Part shown: positions 43,551 to 52,819 of the stretch, piece by piece
How positions within the stretch are numbered: the stretch's first letter is position 1
Layout: every line of letters begins with the position of its first letter
NCBI RefSeq assembly: GCF_900101815.1
Contig: NZ_FNAO01000007.1
Coordinates: 248,001-312,000 of the forward strand
Source: Pricia antarctica
Lineage (GTDB): Bacteria; Bacteroidota; Bacteroidia; Flavobacteriales; Flavobacteriaceae
Length of the DNA stretch: 64,000 nucleotides
Direction: 5' to 3'
Notes under the pieces: model-generated
Seen by the model: the letters and a program-made list of their open reading frames with translations, nothing else
Told to the model about the DNA's origin: nothing
The model's database searches: none
Made by a program: the position numbers and the translations under genes

Positions 43551-44498
43551 TCAATAGTTGAAAAATTCCTTCTCCATTTTCTGGCCTATTTCCGAAAGGC
43601 TTTCCAAAATATTTTCGATAAATGATTGGATATCCTCCTCGATTTCCTCGATGTACTTGTACGCGAATTCAGACCGTACCCTGCCCACCAAAAAGGCCGT
43701 AGATGTTTTATTGTAGTTCTTGCTGGGATCCAGGACTTTAATATGATCGTAAACCTGATTAAGGCTGTTCATGACCGAGCGGGGACAATTGGGGTTGAGA
43801 ATCAAAAACTCTAATGTAGTAATGCTGGTCGGGGTCTTCTTATAAAAACGCCGCATCATATCGTATGATTCCGCACACTTTAACAAGGTGGTCCATTCAA
43901 AACTATTGCCGAAAGTATCCCCGTAACTCCCTCTCGATTTCTCGGCGTCGTGGTATTTGGCATTGATCATGCGAATGATCTGTGTTGACCTTTCAATGTT
44001 CACGCCCATCATTATGATGGAGTAAATATCATCGTGCAATAAAGTACCCCGCATCTTGCCGCGTAAAATTGCGGTCATTTCGGCCACGTTCACGGTAAAA
44101 TCGTGCAGTCCGTTTTTAACAAAACTATCCGCATCGTAGTTCAACACGAAATGGTAGAACTTATTGATGGCTTCGTAGAGTTCGGTAGAGATAAGGTCAC
44201 GGGCACTGTTGGCGTTTTCCCGGGCATATTTTACATTGTTGATAATGGAAAAGGGGAAGTCCGGATCCAAGCCGATTTTATACAGCACTTTTTCTTCGTC
44301 CAACTCAACGGACTCGTCTTCTTCGGGATCTCCGACCATAAAAAGCATCGAACGCAATACGAATTGCCGGGACTGTGATAATTGGTTGGGCGCATCTAGC
44401 GACGAAAAATAGTTCACGTTTAAATAGCGTGCTATATGTTCGGATCGTTCGATGTAACGACCCATCCAGAAAAGGTTATTGGCAACTCTTGATAGCAT
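43551..44498 (-). CDS. Alpha-E domain protein (DUF403)
   Basis: 315 residues, all-helical. The N-terminal MLSRVANNLFWMGRYIERSE, followed by HIARYLNVN, is the family signature, and the middle has ENANSARDLISTELYEAINKFY. Alpha-E proteins always accompany circularly permuted ATP-grasp enzymes and transglutaminase-like proteases in a widespread, poorly understood set. It lies between those two partners here. A 12-copy heptamer array lies upstream of its start. Confidence 0.92.
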   Translation of the reverse strand: MLSRVANNLFWMGRYIERSEHIARYLNVNYFSSLDAPNQLSQSRQFVLRSMLFMVGDPEEDESVELDEEKVLYKIGLDPDFPFSIINNVKYARENANSARDLISTELYEAINKFYHFVLNYDADSFVKNGLHDFTVNVAEMTAILRGKMRGTLLHDDIYSIIMMGVNIERSTQIIRMINAKYHDAEKSRGSYGDTFGNSFEWTTLLKCAESYDMMRRFYKKTPTSITTLEFLILNPNCPRSVMNSLNQVYDHIKVLDPSKNYNKTSTAFLVGRVRSEFAYKYIEEIEEDIQSFIENILESLSEIGQKMEKEFFNY

Positions 44499-44590
44499 AG
44501 GGTTATTTTAGGTTCAAGTTAAAGTTCAAAAAAAGTTTAGGAGCCCGCCTGCCTTACGGGCAATTCGATCAATTTAAAAAAAAATGATTT

Positions 44591-44681
44591 TGACTACTGA
44601 CTACTGACTACTGACTACTGACTACTGACTACTGACTACTGACTACTGACTACTGACTACTGACTACTGACTACTGACTGC
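44591..44681. repeat. Heptamer array TGACTAC x12 (plus one imperfect copy)
   Basis: Twelve perfect TGACTAC units at 44591-44674 and a thirteenth, TGACTGC, at 44675-44681; degenerate ACTA-rich sequence follows to about 44720. It fills the ATP-grasp / alpha-E spacer, about 92 bases before the alpha-E start. Confidence 0.95.
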
Positions 44682-44732
44682 CGTTTGCCGACTAATAGCT
44701 ATTGACTACTAGCTGACTACTGCTAATAATCC

Positions 44733-46196
44733 TCACTCCTTCAGCACCCAAGTATCCTTAGATCCGCCACCTTGCGATGAATTCACGATGAGGTTTCCTT
44801 TTTTCAGGGCGACGCGAGTCAATCCGCCTTTGAGTACGAATTCCCGATCCTTGCCCAACACGGTGAATGTTCTTAAATCGACGTGTCGTTGCTCGAACGA
44901 TTCGGTTTCGTCGATATAGGTCGGATGTACGGAAAGGGATAATATGGGCTGGGCCACATATTTTCTGGGACTTTCCTTTACCTGTTTTTTGACCGTTTCG
45001 ATTTCTTCCTTGGTCAGCTTATTTCCTATCGATATACCGTATCCCCCGGCCTCGTCTACCGGTTTGATGACCAGTTCGTGTACATGCTCCAAAACATACT
45101 TTAGTTCATCGGGGCGGCTACAATGATAGGTGTGTACATTATTGAGGATGGGTTCCTCATCCAAATAATACTTAATGATTTCCGGCATATAGGTATACAC
45201 GGCCTTATCATCTGCAACTCCGGTTCCCGGGGCATTGGCTAAGGTGACGTTTCCTTTTTTGTAGGCGGCGAAGAGTCCCGGTACCCCGATTGCGGAATCC
45301 GGTTTGAATTCCAGCGGGTCGATAAAGGCATCGTCTATCCTACGATAGATAACATCGACTTTCTCCGGTCCGCGGATAGTTTTCATATACACAAAATCAT
45401 TTTCTACGAACAGGTCGCGGCCTTCCACCAGCTCCACACCCATGGTCTTGGCGAGATAGGAGTGTTCATAAAAGGCAGAATTGAACATACCGGGCGTAAT
45501 GACCACAACGTTCGGTATGTCGACACCTTTGGGTTTCACGGTTTCCAGCAAATCAAGAAGATTCTCGGCATAATTGGTAACGGAGTAGGTCTTATAACGA
45601 TTAAAGACACCAAATAACGCCCGTTTTAAGGCCGTACGGTTACAGATGACATAGCTGACCCCGGAAGGGCAGCGAATATTATCCTCCAGAACATAATATT
45701 GTCCGTCGTTATGCTTTATGACATCGGTGCCCGAAATATGATTGTAGATTCCTCCCGGAGGGTCGATACCCACCATTTGATCCAAATAATTCGCGGAAGA
45801 ACCGATCAGATCCATCGGCACAATCCCTTGTTTGATTATTTTTTTATCATGATAAACATCCCACAGAAATAAATTGAGGGCTTTGCTGCGCTGTATGGCG
45901 CCTCGCTCGATAATATCCCATTCTTTGGGATCGATGATACGTGGAAATAGATCGAAAGGAAATATTTTTTCCTTGGTCTCATTTTTGTCATATACCTGAA
46001 ACGTAATACCCTGATTGAAGAACGAAGCCTTGGCCTTGTCATTCAGTTTAACGTAGTCTTTGATGGAATGTTCCCCGTAGAGATCGAAGAGTTCCGAGTA
46101 AATGGACATGATCGTACCATCCTTATCGTATATTTCATCAAATAATAAGGGATTTCTTTGATAGGAAGAGAACAATTGGTTTTCAGCTGTGGTCAT
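44733..46196 (-). CDS. Circularly permuted ATP-grasp type 2 protein (DUF404/DUF407)
   Basis: 487 residues, full length. Key segments: GSSANYLDQMVGIDPPGGIY, QYYVLEDNIRCPSGVSYVI, VITPGMFNSAFYEHSYLA and the nucleotide-binding VIKPVDEAGGYGISIG. ATP-grasp enzymes of this class are predicted amide or peptide ligases. First gene of the minus-strand triad with alpha-E and transglutaminase. The proteasome-related Anbu gene found with this set in some bacteria is not next to it. Confidence 0.93.
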   Translation of the reverse strand: MTTAENQLFSSYQRNPLLFDEIYDKDGTIMSIYSELFDLYGEHSIKDYVKLNDKAKASFFNQGITFQVYDKNETKEKIFPFDLFPRIIDPKEWDIIERGAIQRSKALNLFLWDVYHDKKIIKQGIVPMDLIGSSANYLDQMVGIDPPGGIYNHISGTDVIKHNDGQYYVLEDNIRCPSGVSYVICNRTALKRALFGVFNRYKTYSVTNYAENLLDLLETVKPKGVDIPNVVVITPGMFNSAFYEHSYLAKTMGVELVEGRDLFVENDFVYMKTIRGPEKVDVIYRRIDDAFIDPLEFKPDSAIGVPGLFAAYKKGNVTLANAPGTGVADDKAVYTYMPEIIKYYLDEEPILNNVHTYHCSRPDELKYVLEHVHELVIKPVDEAGGYGISIGNKLTKEEIETVKKQVKESPRKYVAQPILSLSVHPTYIDETESFEQRHVDLRTFTVLGKDREFVLKGGLTRVALKKGNLIVNSSQGGGSKDTWVLKE

Positions 46197-46267
46197 AGGC
46201 GAATAAATTTGTTATAAGATACTAGTTTACAATGAATTTCTAAAGGGGAATACCATAATATTTAGAG

Positions 46268-46295
46268 GTGATTTTTGGGGATTCGCAAAAATCAC
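46268..46295. repeat. Hairpin GTGATTTTT / AAAAATCAC
   Basis: Perfect 9-bp arms with a 10-base loop in the divergent spacer between the ATP-grasp gene and the aldolase gene. Role unknown; a regulatory site or bidirectional structure is possible. Confidence 0.35.
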
Positions 46296-46369
46296 AGGCT
46301 ATTTTTTAGGGAATAGAACTTTTTCCTGCGGATGGAATGAATTAAATTTAGAGTTAACTTTAACTTGAC

Positions 46370-47431
46370 ATGAGAATAAACCTAATAAGCGATACCGTAA
46401 CCAAGCCCACTCAGGCCATGCTCGACGCCATGATGTCCGCCGAGGTGGGCGATGATGTCTTTAAGGCCGACCCGACGGTAAATGCCCTGGAACAAAAGGT
46501 GGCGGAAATGTTCGGAAAGGAAGCTGCACTTTTTTTTCCCAGTGGAACGATGACCAATCAAACGGCCATCAAGTTGCACACCAATCCCGGAGATCAATTG
46601 ATCTGCGATAAATACGCGCACGTCTACAACTACGAGGGTGGGGGAGTGAGCTTTAATAGTGGCGTATCCTGTAGACTAGTTGACGGCCATCGGGGGATGA
46701 TGACCGCAGAACAGGTCGAAGCGGCGATAAATCCCCCGGACTTTTATCACAGTCCCCTGACATCTTTGGTCTGTATCGAAAATACAACGAACAAAGGTGG
46801 CGGTGCCTGTTGGGATTTCGGAGAGCTCGAACGCATCAGGGCCGTTTGCAAAAAGCATGGACTCGCCTATCACCTCGACGGCGCCCGCTTGTGGAATGCC
46901 ATGGTCGCAAAAGGTGAAAGTCCGAAAAAATACGGCGAACTGTTCGATACCATAAGTATCTGTTTGAGCAAGGGGCTCGGCTGTCCGGTAGGCTCAGTGC
47001 TGGTCGGAAGTAACGAACTAGTCCATAAAGCACTGCGCATACGAAAAGTTTTAGGCGGCGGCATGCGGCAAGCTGGCTATTTAGCAGCGGCAGGCATTTA
47101 TGCGTTGGACAACCATCTCGAAAGGCTGGCCCAAGACCATAAAAAAGCCCAAGAAATCGGAGATGTGCTTCAAAAGGTAACCTACATCAAAAAAGTGGAG
47201 CCGATCGAAACCAACATCATCATTTTCGAAATTGACGAGAACTATATGGGCGGAGATGATTTTGTAGAGAAGCTTAAGGCAAATGACATCCATATAATAG
47301 GCATGGGGCAGGGCAAACAACGAATCGTAACGCACTTGGATTATACGGAGGACATGCACGAGGTATTTTTATCGGTACTGGAAAAATTACAGGGATGCCA
47401 AAACTTGGGTTATGTTAAAGCTAGACTTTAG
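46370..47431 (+). CDS. Low-specificity L-threonine aldolase (GntG-family PLP aldolase)
   Basis: 353 residues. INLISDTVTKPTQAMLDAM at the start, VGDDVFKADPTVNALE, FFPSGTMTNQTAIK, HLDGARLWNA and the PLP-lysine segment ISICLSKGLGCPVGS are the family hallmarks. Known reaction: cleavage of threonine or allo-threonine to glycine and acetaldehyde. It is a single gene, divergent from the ATP-grasp triad. Confidence 0.93.
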   Translation: MRINLISDTVTKPTQAMLDAMMSAEVGDDVFKADPTVNALEQKVAEMFGKEAALFFPSGTMTNQTAIKLHTNPGDQLICDKYAHVYNYEGGGVSFNSGVSCRLVDGHRGMMTAEQVEAAINPPDFYHSPLTSLVCIENTTNKGGGACWDFGELERIRAVCKKHGLAYHLDGARLWNAMVAKGESPKKYGELFDTISICLSKGLGCPVGSVLVGSNELVHKALRIRKVLGGGMRQAGYLAAAGIYALDNHLERLAQDHKKAQEIGDVLQKVTYIKKVEPIETNIIIFEIDENYMGGDDFVEKLKANDIHIIGMGQGKQRIVTHLDYTEDMHEVFLSVLEKLQGCQNLGYVKARL

Positions 47432-47494
47432 TTTATTTTGAACCTAGTCGAAATGCTCGAACCAACATCCATAGCTAATTTTCAGAAATACCGA

Positions 47495-47803
47495 CTACCC
47501 TAGAAATTGGATCTGTTCTCTCAAATTTTTTATTCCGTTCTCCATACCTGCCTCCGAATCATAAGGTTCGCTATGGCCTATTGTACCGCCGGTATCATCC
47601 TTTAAACTGAACAGAAATTTTCCTTCGGTATTTGTATTTCGTTCGAAATGATTGCGGTTCATGGTTGCTGCTCCCAGGCTTTTAATGGTCTCATCCATTT
47701 CGGTTTTATCGGGGAACGCTACACTGGTCAATAGGGTGTTGCCATTTTCGGTTTTCACACTGAAGCGGTGAGTATTGTCAGAATCGGTATGTATGTTTAT
47801 CAC
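47495..47803 (-). CDS. YegP-family DUF1508 protein (two tandem repeats)
   Basis: 102 residues from a GTG start. Two similar halves: RFSVKTENGNTLLTSVAF and then KFLFSLKDDTGGTIGHSEPY, each followed by a helix (MDETIKSL, MENGIKNL). This is the duplicated DUF1508 fold of YegP-like proteins, role unknown. Single gene. Confidence 0.82.
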   Translation of the reverse strand: MINIHTDSDNTHRFSVKTENGNTLLTSVAFPDKTEMDETIKSLGAATMNRNHFERNTNTEGKFLFSLKDDTGGTIGHSEPYDSEAGMENGIKNLREQIQFLG

Positions 47804-47888
47804 GTGCGATTTTTTTCAGAAGGTACGAAATTTAAGGCTTACATGATTTATCCAACGTAAAACGAAAAGATTTGATTTTGCCGTAATT

Positions 47889-48854
47889 CTATTCCAAAAA
47901 CTTCCGGTCAAACGAAAATGGATTCCTTAGATCGGGGTCCACCGTAACCTGCACGGCGTTTGCACCGCCTTCGATTTGAACTCGTAAAATGTTCTCCTCG
48001 GGCCAAGGTCTGTTTTCGAACCAAACATGTCCGTCACCCTGTATATAGAGAACAGGTTTGTCGAAGGCTTTTGCCGATGCCCTAAATCGGTCGGTAAACG
48101 TCTCGAACTTTTCGGGACCGACCTCCGTCATATTGGCATGCCCGAACAAAACGGCGGCTTCGATGTCATCCTTTTGAAGTTCAAATTGTTGCTCCACCCA
48201 GTCCGCATCATCGGCCAACCGCTTGTCCCATTCCGCCTGGTCGTGAACGGAGCTTCCCACTAGGTTCAAGCCTAAAAAAAGTACGCCATTCTCGACCCAG
48301 GCAAAGTTTTCGGGCCGCACCTCTTGATACTCGACGGTATGCGAAAATTCCCAGTTATCATTGAAATGTAAGAAGTATTCGATCCAAAGTGCCAGTGCGT
48401 CTTGAGGGTTGTCGCAATCATTGTATTCATTGTCTCCTAGAACCATAAAAGTTGGAGTCTTGAATTTTTTCAGCAGTCCGCTGATATCATCGTAGACAAG
48501 TTCATCGCAAGGGTCGGCTCCCGGTTTGATATCGCCGATGTGTACCACGAATTCTGAAGCCGCCTTCGTGTTATGGGCATCGATCATGGCAATTAATCCG
48601 CTCCTTTGATCGTCATTGTAGGGTACGTCGCCGATTACGGTAAAAAGGGTTGTGGGGAATGTCTGCGCTGGATTTACTTCTCCAACGGGGTTATCGTCTT
48701 CCCCAACGGGATTATCGTCGTCGGACTGCGCTTTTTTATCATCCGAGGAACTGGAGCAGCAGATAGCCAGGCCGGCACATAAAAATAGACACATTAACTT
48801 TACGGTAAGGGATTTCCAGGGTATTCCCAATCCAATTTTGGCTTGTATTTTCAT
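47889..48854 (-). CDS. Exported metallophosphoesterase lipoprotein
   Basis: 321 residues from ATG 48854; a longer frame to 48929 exists but gives a poor signal sequence. Signal with lipobox AGLAICC, then a Ser/Asp-rich linker with the tandem DDNPVGE-DDNPVGE, then a calcineurin-like domain: FTVIGDVPYND, HIGDIKPG, MVLGDNEYND, VLFGHANM and YIQGDGHVWFE supply the metal ligands. Probably an outer-membrane-anchored phosphatase, substrate unknown. Confidence 0.85.
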   Translation of the reverse strand: MKIQAKIGLGIPWKSLTVKLMCLFLCAGLAICCSSSSDDKKAQSDDDNPVGEDDNPVGEVNPAQTFPTTLFTVIGDVPYNDDQRSGLIAMIDAHNTKAASEFVVHIGDIKPGADPCDELVYDDISGLLKKFKTPTFMVLGDNEYNDCDNPQDALALWIEYFLHFNDNWEFSHTVEYQEVRPENFAWVENGVLFLGLNLVGSSVHDQAEWDKRLADDADWVEQQFELQKDDIEAAVLFGHANMTEVGPEKFETFTDRFRASAKAFDKPVLYIQGDGHVWFENRPWPEENILRVQIEGGANAVQVTVDPDLRNPFSFDRKFLE

Positions 48855-48943
48855 ATTTGGAAGTATCTCTACATTACTAATTACCTTCTTGGGAGGCCTT
48901 TGGTTGTTATCTTGAGTTGATCGATTCACGCATAAGCTTACCT

Positions 48944-49552
48944 TTACCGTCTTTCTTTCATCATTTTCGCAATACCGGAACTACCGGCATCCTTCCTTTT
49001 TTCCAGTTCCCGAATAATCTCCGGATGATCATGCTCCCTGTTCTGCGAAAGTTTGTATTTAGCCTGAATATTGGTAATCTCGATTTGAAATCCAACAATA
49101 CCTTTTACCTGTTTTAAAGTCTGTTGTGACATATTATTCAAGGAAATCGGATGTTCGGAATCTTGCTCGTACCGATCCACTAAACGATGTAAAGATGCCA
49201 TAACGGCTTCCTCATCCAAAATCGTCAATTTGCCATAGACATGAACGGCTACATAGTTCCACGTCGGCACTTCCTCTTCTTGGTACCACGATGAAGATAC
49301 ATAGGCATGCGGACCGTTGAAAATACAGAGCACCGCTTCGTTCCGCTCAAAAGCCTTCCATTGCGGATTGGCCTTCGCGATATGGCCCGTGAGTACATCA
49401 TTTCCGCTCTCATCCGATTCCAGCTCCAAGGGAATATGGGTTGCCCATGGTTTTGCGTTCAATTGACTGACCAAAATTCCAAAACTATACTTGCGAATGA
49501 ACGCCATTATTTCAGAAGTATCCTCGTTTATTTGATGATGTGGGATGTACAT
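48944..49552 (-). CDS. PaiB-family FMN-binding protein
   Basis: 202 residues. MYIPHHQINEDTSEIMAFIR at the start, GPHAYVSSSWYQEEEVPTWN and YVAVHVYGKL in the centre are the PaiB signature (split-barrel FMN-binding fold). PaiB of Bacillus is listed as a negative regulator of sporulation and protease genes, but DNA binding has not been shown for most members; an oxidoreductase-like role is equally likely. Divergent from the hydrolase gene, with a hairpin in between. Confidence 0.9.
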   Translation of the reverse strand: MYIPHHQINEDTSEIMAFIRKYSFGILVSQLNAKPWATHIPLELESDESGNDVLTGHIAKANPQWKAFERNEAVLCIFNGPHAYVSSSWYQEEEVPTWNYVAVHVYGKLTILDEEAVMASLHRLVDRYEQDSEHPISLNNMSQQTLKQVKGIVGFQIEITNIQAKYKLSQNREHDHPEIIRELEKRKDAGSSGIAKMMKERR

Positions 49553-49585
49553 AAAATCATACTATATGTGGAACAAAGAACGGGT

Positions 49586-49625
49586 AATTGCCCTAATGTA
49601 GCATAAATCTTCATTACGGGCAATT
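49586..49625. repeat. Hairpin in the paiB / hydrolase divergent spacer
   Basis: AATTGCCCTAATG and CATTACGGGCAATT pair over 13 bp with one bulge. Position in a divergent promoter region suggests a regulatory site, unproven. Confidence 0.4.
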
Positions 49626-49771
49626 TTATATCTGTTTGTGTTAAGGTGAAAACAGCCAGCCGTTTATCTTTCAATTTATAGAAAGAACAAGACCCTTTCA
49701 TTTCACATTCTATTCACGAACAGGTGCCGAGCGTATTAAAATTCTCGGTATACCATCTAAAATTTACAAAT

Positions 49772-50602
49772 ATGCCTTTTATAACAAACAAAAATTCAAA
49801 GCAACCTGTAGACCTATTTTATGAAGATTATGGAACAGGGCAACCGGTCATTTTAATTCACGGCTGGCCGCTGAGCCGTAAATCGTGGGAGCAACAAGTT
49901 TGGAAAATAGTGGATGAAGGTTTCCGATGTATCTCCTATGATCGAAGAGGGTTCGGAATTTCTTCACAACCTTGGGGCGAATACGACTATTCCGCTTTAG
50001 CCAGTGATTTGAATACCATAATCGATGGCCTTGATTTGAGGGATGCCGTTATTGTCGGATTCTCAATGGGCGGGGGCGAGGTAGTCCGTTATTTCACGGA
50101 CTATGGTGCGGATAAAATTGCCAAAGCTGCTTTGATCAGTTCCATTATTCCGTTGGTTAAAAAGAAAGACGACAATCCCGATGGCGTTCCTGAGGAAGCA
50201 TTGAACGGAATCAAGAATGCCCTTCAAAAAGATCGGGTCGGATTTCTAAAGGAGTTCGGAAAAGGTTTCTATAATTATAAGGATAATAAAGAAAAAGTCA
50301 GCGAGGCCCAACTGGATTATGATTTCATCATTGCTTCCCAAGCTTCGCCAAGGGCTACCATACAGACCGCACTGGCCTGGATGAACACGGATTTCCGGTC
50401 CGAACTTAAGAATGTGAGCGTTCCTACCTTGATCGTGCACGGCGATGCCGATGAAACTGTACCAAAGGCTACTTCGGCAGATCAAGCGGCCAAGGGAATC
50501 GCCAACAACACTTATGAAGTAATCAAAGGCGCACCGCATGGTCTCAATATTACCCATGCCGAAGAGCTAAACGAAATTTTGATTTCTTTTTTAAAAAAGT
50601 AA
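49772..50602 (+). CDS. Alpha/beta hydrolase (non-haem chloroperoxidase-like)
   Basis: 276 residues from ATG 49772 (MPFITNKNSKQPVDLFYEDY); an upstream GTG at 49724 would add an unlikely extension. Oxyanion HGWPLSRKSW, nucleophile elbow GFSMGGGEVVRYF, acid in VHGDADETVP and His in GAPHGLNITH complete the triad. Family members are esterases or cofactor-free haloperoxidases. Substrate unknown. A strong terminator follows, shared with the converging phosphatase-like gene. Confidence 0.9.
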   Translation: MPFITNKNSKQPVDLFYEDYGTGQPVILIHGWPLSRKSWEQQVWKIVDEGFRCISYDRRGFGISSQPWGEYDYSALASDLNTIIDGLDLRDAVIVGFSMGGGEVVRYFTDYGADKIAKAALISSIIPLVKKKDDNPDGVPEEALNGIKNALQKDRVGFLKEFGKGFYNYKDNKEKVSEAQLDYDFIIASQASPRATIQTALAWMNTDFRSELKNVSVPTLIVHGDADETVPKATSADQAAKGIANNTYEVIKGAPHGLNITHAEELNEILISFLKK

Positions 50603-50626
50603 AAGTGTCAGAAATATTTTGATGGT

Positions 50627-50662
50627 AAAAAACCGGACTCTCTTGGAATCCGGTTTTTTTTT
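50627..50662. terminator. Terminator between hydrolase and endonuclease-family genes
   Basis: AAAAAACCGGA pairs with TCCGGTTTTTTTT around an 11-base loop; usable in both directions. Confidence 0.85.
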
Positions 50663-51494
50663 ACTTTATCACCGTGGCTAAAACCGGAAAATGGTCGGAG
50701 ATATATTTCAAATTCTCCAAACGGTCGTCAATATGGGTGTAGTTTTCGACCTTGAGGTTTTTTACGAAAATATAGTCGATGCGATGGTCCAAAATCCTAT
50801 CCGGTTCAAAACCGTTGAAAGTGCCTGAAGTTCCGTAAAAGGGAGAGCTGGTGATTTCTTGGCCATCTTGCATGTACTTTTTAATGAGGTGGATGGGCTT
50901 TTCGTCGGGGGTCAGGTTGAAATCTCCCGTCAAGACGACGGGCAGATTGTCCGTATTGATTTCCTTGATTTTATTTACGATCAGTTCAGCGGATTTTTCC
51001 CGTGCCGTTTCCCCCTTATGGTCAAAATGGGTGTTGAAGACCCATAGCTTTTCGCCGGACTGGCGGTTTTCAAAGAGGCCATACGTACAGATACGCTCCA
51101 AAGCGGCATCCCAACCGACCGATACTTTATCCGGAGTATCGGATAACCAAAATGTATGATGTTCCAAAACTTTATATCGGGTAGAATCATAGTGGATTGG
51201 AGAATATTCCCCCTTTTGTTTGCCATCCTCTCTACCTACGCCGATATAGGCAAAGTCGGTTAGGCTACTGTCGATGTAAGTGACTTGTCGGTGAAGTGCT
51301 TCTTGCATGCCGATAAACGATGGCGCGTAATGTTTGATGAGATCGACCAGTTTTTCTTTCCTGTCGTTCCAATTATTGATCGTATCGTTTACATTGTCGT
51401 ATTTGATATTGTAGGTCATCACCTTGATTTCTTGGCCATATACTGCGGATGAACCAATGAACATCAGCAAAACAAAAAGTCGTTTTAATAGCAT
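50661..51494 (-). CDS. Exported endonuclease/exonuclease/phosphatase-family protein
   Basis: 277 residues. Signal peptide (MLLKRLFVLLMFIGSSAVYG), then IKVMTYNIKYDN, GMQEALHRQV, WVFNTHFDHKGE, LTGDFNLTPDE and ISDHFPV, the ordered motifs of the EEP superfamily. Exported Bacteroidota members often act on phosphoester bonds of nucleotides, lipids or sugars; which one is unknown here. Confidence 0.9.
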   Translation of the reverse strand: MLLKRLFVLLMFIGSSAVYGQEIKVMTYNIKYDNVNDTINNWNDRKEKLVDLIKHYAPSFIGMQEALHRQVTYIDSSLTDFAYIGVGREDGKQKGEYSPIHYDSTRYKVLEHHTFWLSDTPDKVSVGWDAALERICTYGLFENRQSGEKLWVFNTHFDHKGETAREKSAELIVNKIKEINTDNLPVVLTGDFNLTPDEKPIHLIKKYMQDGQEITSSPFYGTSGTFNGFEPDRILDHRIDYIFVKNLKVENYTHIDDRLENLKYISDHFPVLATVIK

Positions 51495-51679
51495 TTTTAC
51501 GTGTTTTAAAATGGATTTAAATGTAAGGATTTACGATTCATTAGTCGAAATCAAGATTGTTTTTTTTAATATCAATTTATCCTTAAAAAGAAACGATATA
51601 AATCTTGCACAACAATCGAATTGGATATACTTTTCCTATATCTATTTAAACCCTTTATTTCAAAGTCAACACCTTGTTT

Positions 51680-52711
51680 ATGAGATCAATAGATCAAAAT
51701 ATTATCCGTCAGATATTTGTCCTGCTCCTTATTTTATTGATCGGGGGATTAATTTTTTGGGAAATGGTGCCTTATCTCTCGGGGGTGTTGGGCGCCATTA
51801 CCATTTATGTGCTATTTAGAAATTGGATGGCAAAATTGATTACAAAAGGATGGAATCCCAATTTGGCGGCTTCCCTTATTATGTTCATTTCGTTTGTGCT
51901 GATATTGGTGCCCGTAGGTGGGCTGGTGCTTATGCTGGGCAACAAGGTTAGCAGTGCGGTAGACAAATCGGAAAGCGTTATCGAAGCAATTAAGAATCAA
52001 ATGTACAATCTTGAGAAAACGTTGGATTATGACCTGACCTCTCAAATGGATTTTTCGGGCGCTTCGAGCTGGCTGTCCAATAGTCTTCAAGGTTTGGCCG
52101 GGGGTACCTTCAATATCTTTATTTCCATCGCTATTATGTACTTTTTGCTGTTCTATATGCTTACCAACCGCAAAGAACTGCGCGATTCGTTGTTCGAATA
52201 CCTTCCCATTAGCAAGAAAAATATAAAGCTTATAGGCGACGAGGTGCAGAGTATGGTTAGATCAAACGCCTTAGGAATTCCTATGGTGGCCGTAGCACAA
52301 GGCATCGTGGCCTTGATCGGATTTTTTATTTTTGGTGTACCCAATCCCTTTTTCTGGTTCGTGATTGTGGCGGTGGGCTCCATGATTCCCTTTATTGGTA
52401 CCCTGATTGGGATAATCCCCGTTTTTATACTGGCCATGTCCAACGGAAACGAATTTCAAGCCTGGGGCATTCTGATCTACGGATTTGTTGTTGTCGGATC
52501 AACGGACAATCTGATACGCCTCTACGTGTTGCGAAAATTGGATAATGTACACCCATTGATTACCTTGATCGGGGTCATTATCGGTGTTCCGCTGTTCGGG
52601 TTTATCGGGCTGATTTTTGGGCCGTTGCTAATTAGCCTATTTTTGATCGTCGTACGAATCTATAAAAAGGAGTATGGGGGGAAAGGGAATGTAGGGGCTG
52701 AACAGCTGTAG
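51680..52711 (+). CDS. AI-2E family transporter (PerM-like membrane protein)
   Basis: 343 residues from ATG 51680. About eight hydrophobic segments: two near the N-terminus (about 10-60), one near 68-90, then a soluble part (about 90-145), and a C-terminal block of four or five with VAQGIVALIGFFIFGVPNPF and GVIIGVPLFGFIGLIFGPLL, the latter being the family signature. The name comes from TqsA-type autoinducer-2 exporters; most relatives have unproven substrates and some are sodium-proton antiporters. Confidence 0.92.
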   Translation: MRSIDQNIIRQIFVLLLILLIGGLIFWEMVPYLSGVLGAITIYVLFRNWMAKLITKGWNPNLAASLIMFISFVLILVPVGGLVLMLGNKVSSAVDKSESVIEAIKNQMYNLEKTLDYDLTSQMDFSGASSWLSNSLQGLAGGTFNIFISIAIMYFLLFYMLTNRKELRDSLFEYLPISKKNIKLIGDEVQSMVRSNALGIPMVAVAQGIVALIGFFIFGVPNPFFWFVIVAVGSMIPFIGTLIGIIPVFILAMSNGNEFQAWGILIYGFVVVGSTDNLIRLYVLRKLDNVHPLITLIGVIIGVPLFGFIGLIFGPLLISLFLIVVRIYKKEYGGKGNVGAEQL

Positions 52712-52819
52712 GTGGATAGGGCTTTTTGTTTACTAGGGTTCGTACAGTACAATCAGTGTTACCATGATTTTTGTTTTAATTGAACCAAGCACTTACATAT
52801 TAGTGTTGTTAGCCTTTCG

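Noticed and set aside
44586-44720. Possible CRISPR array
   Set aside because: Units of 7 bases are directly adjacent, without spacers, and no cas gene is nearby. It is a simple tandem repeat.
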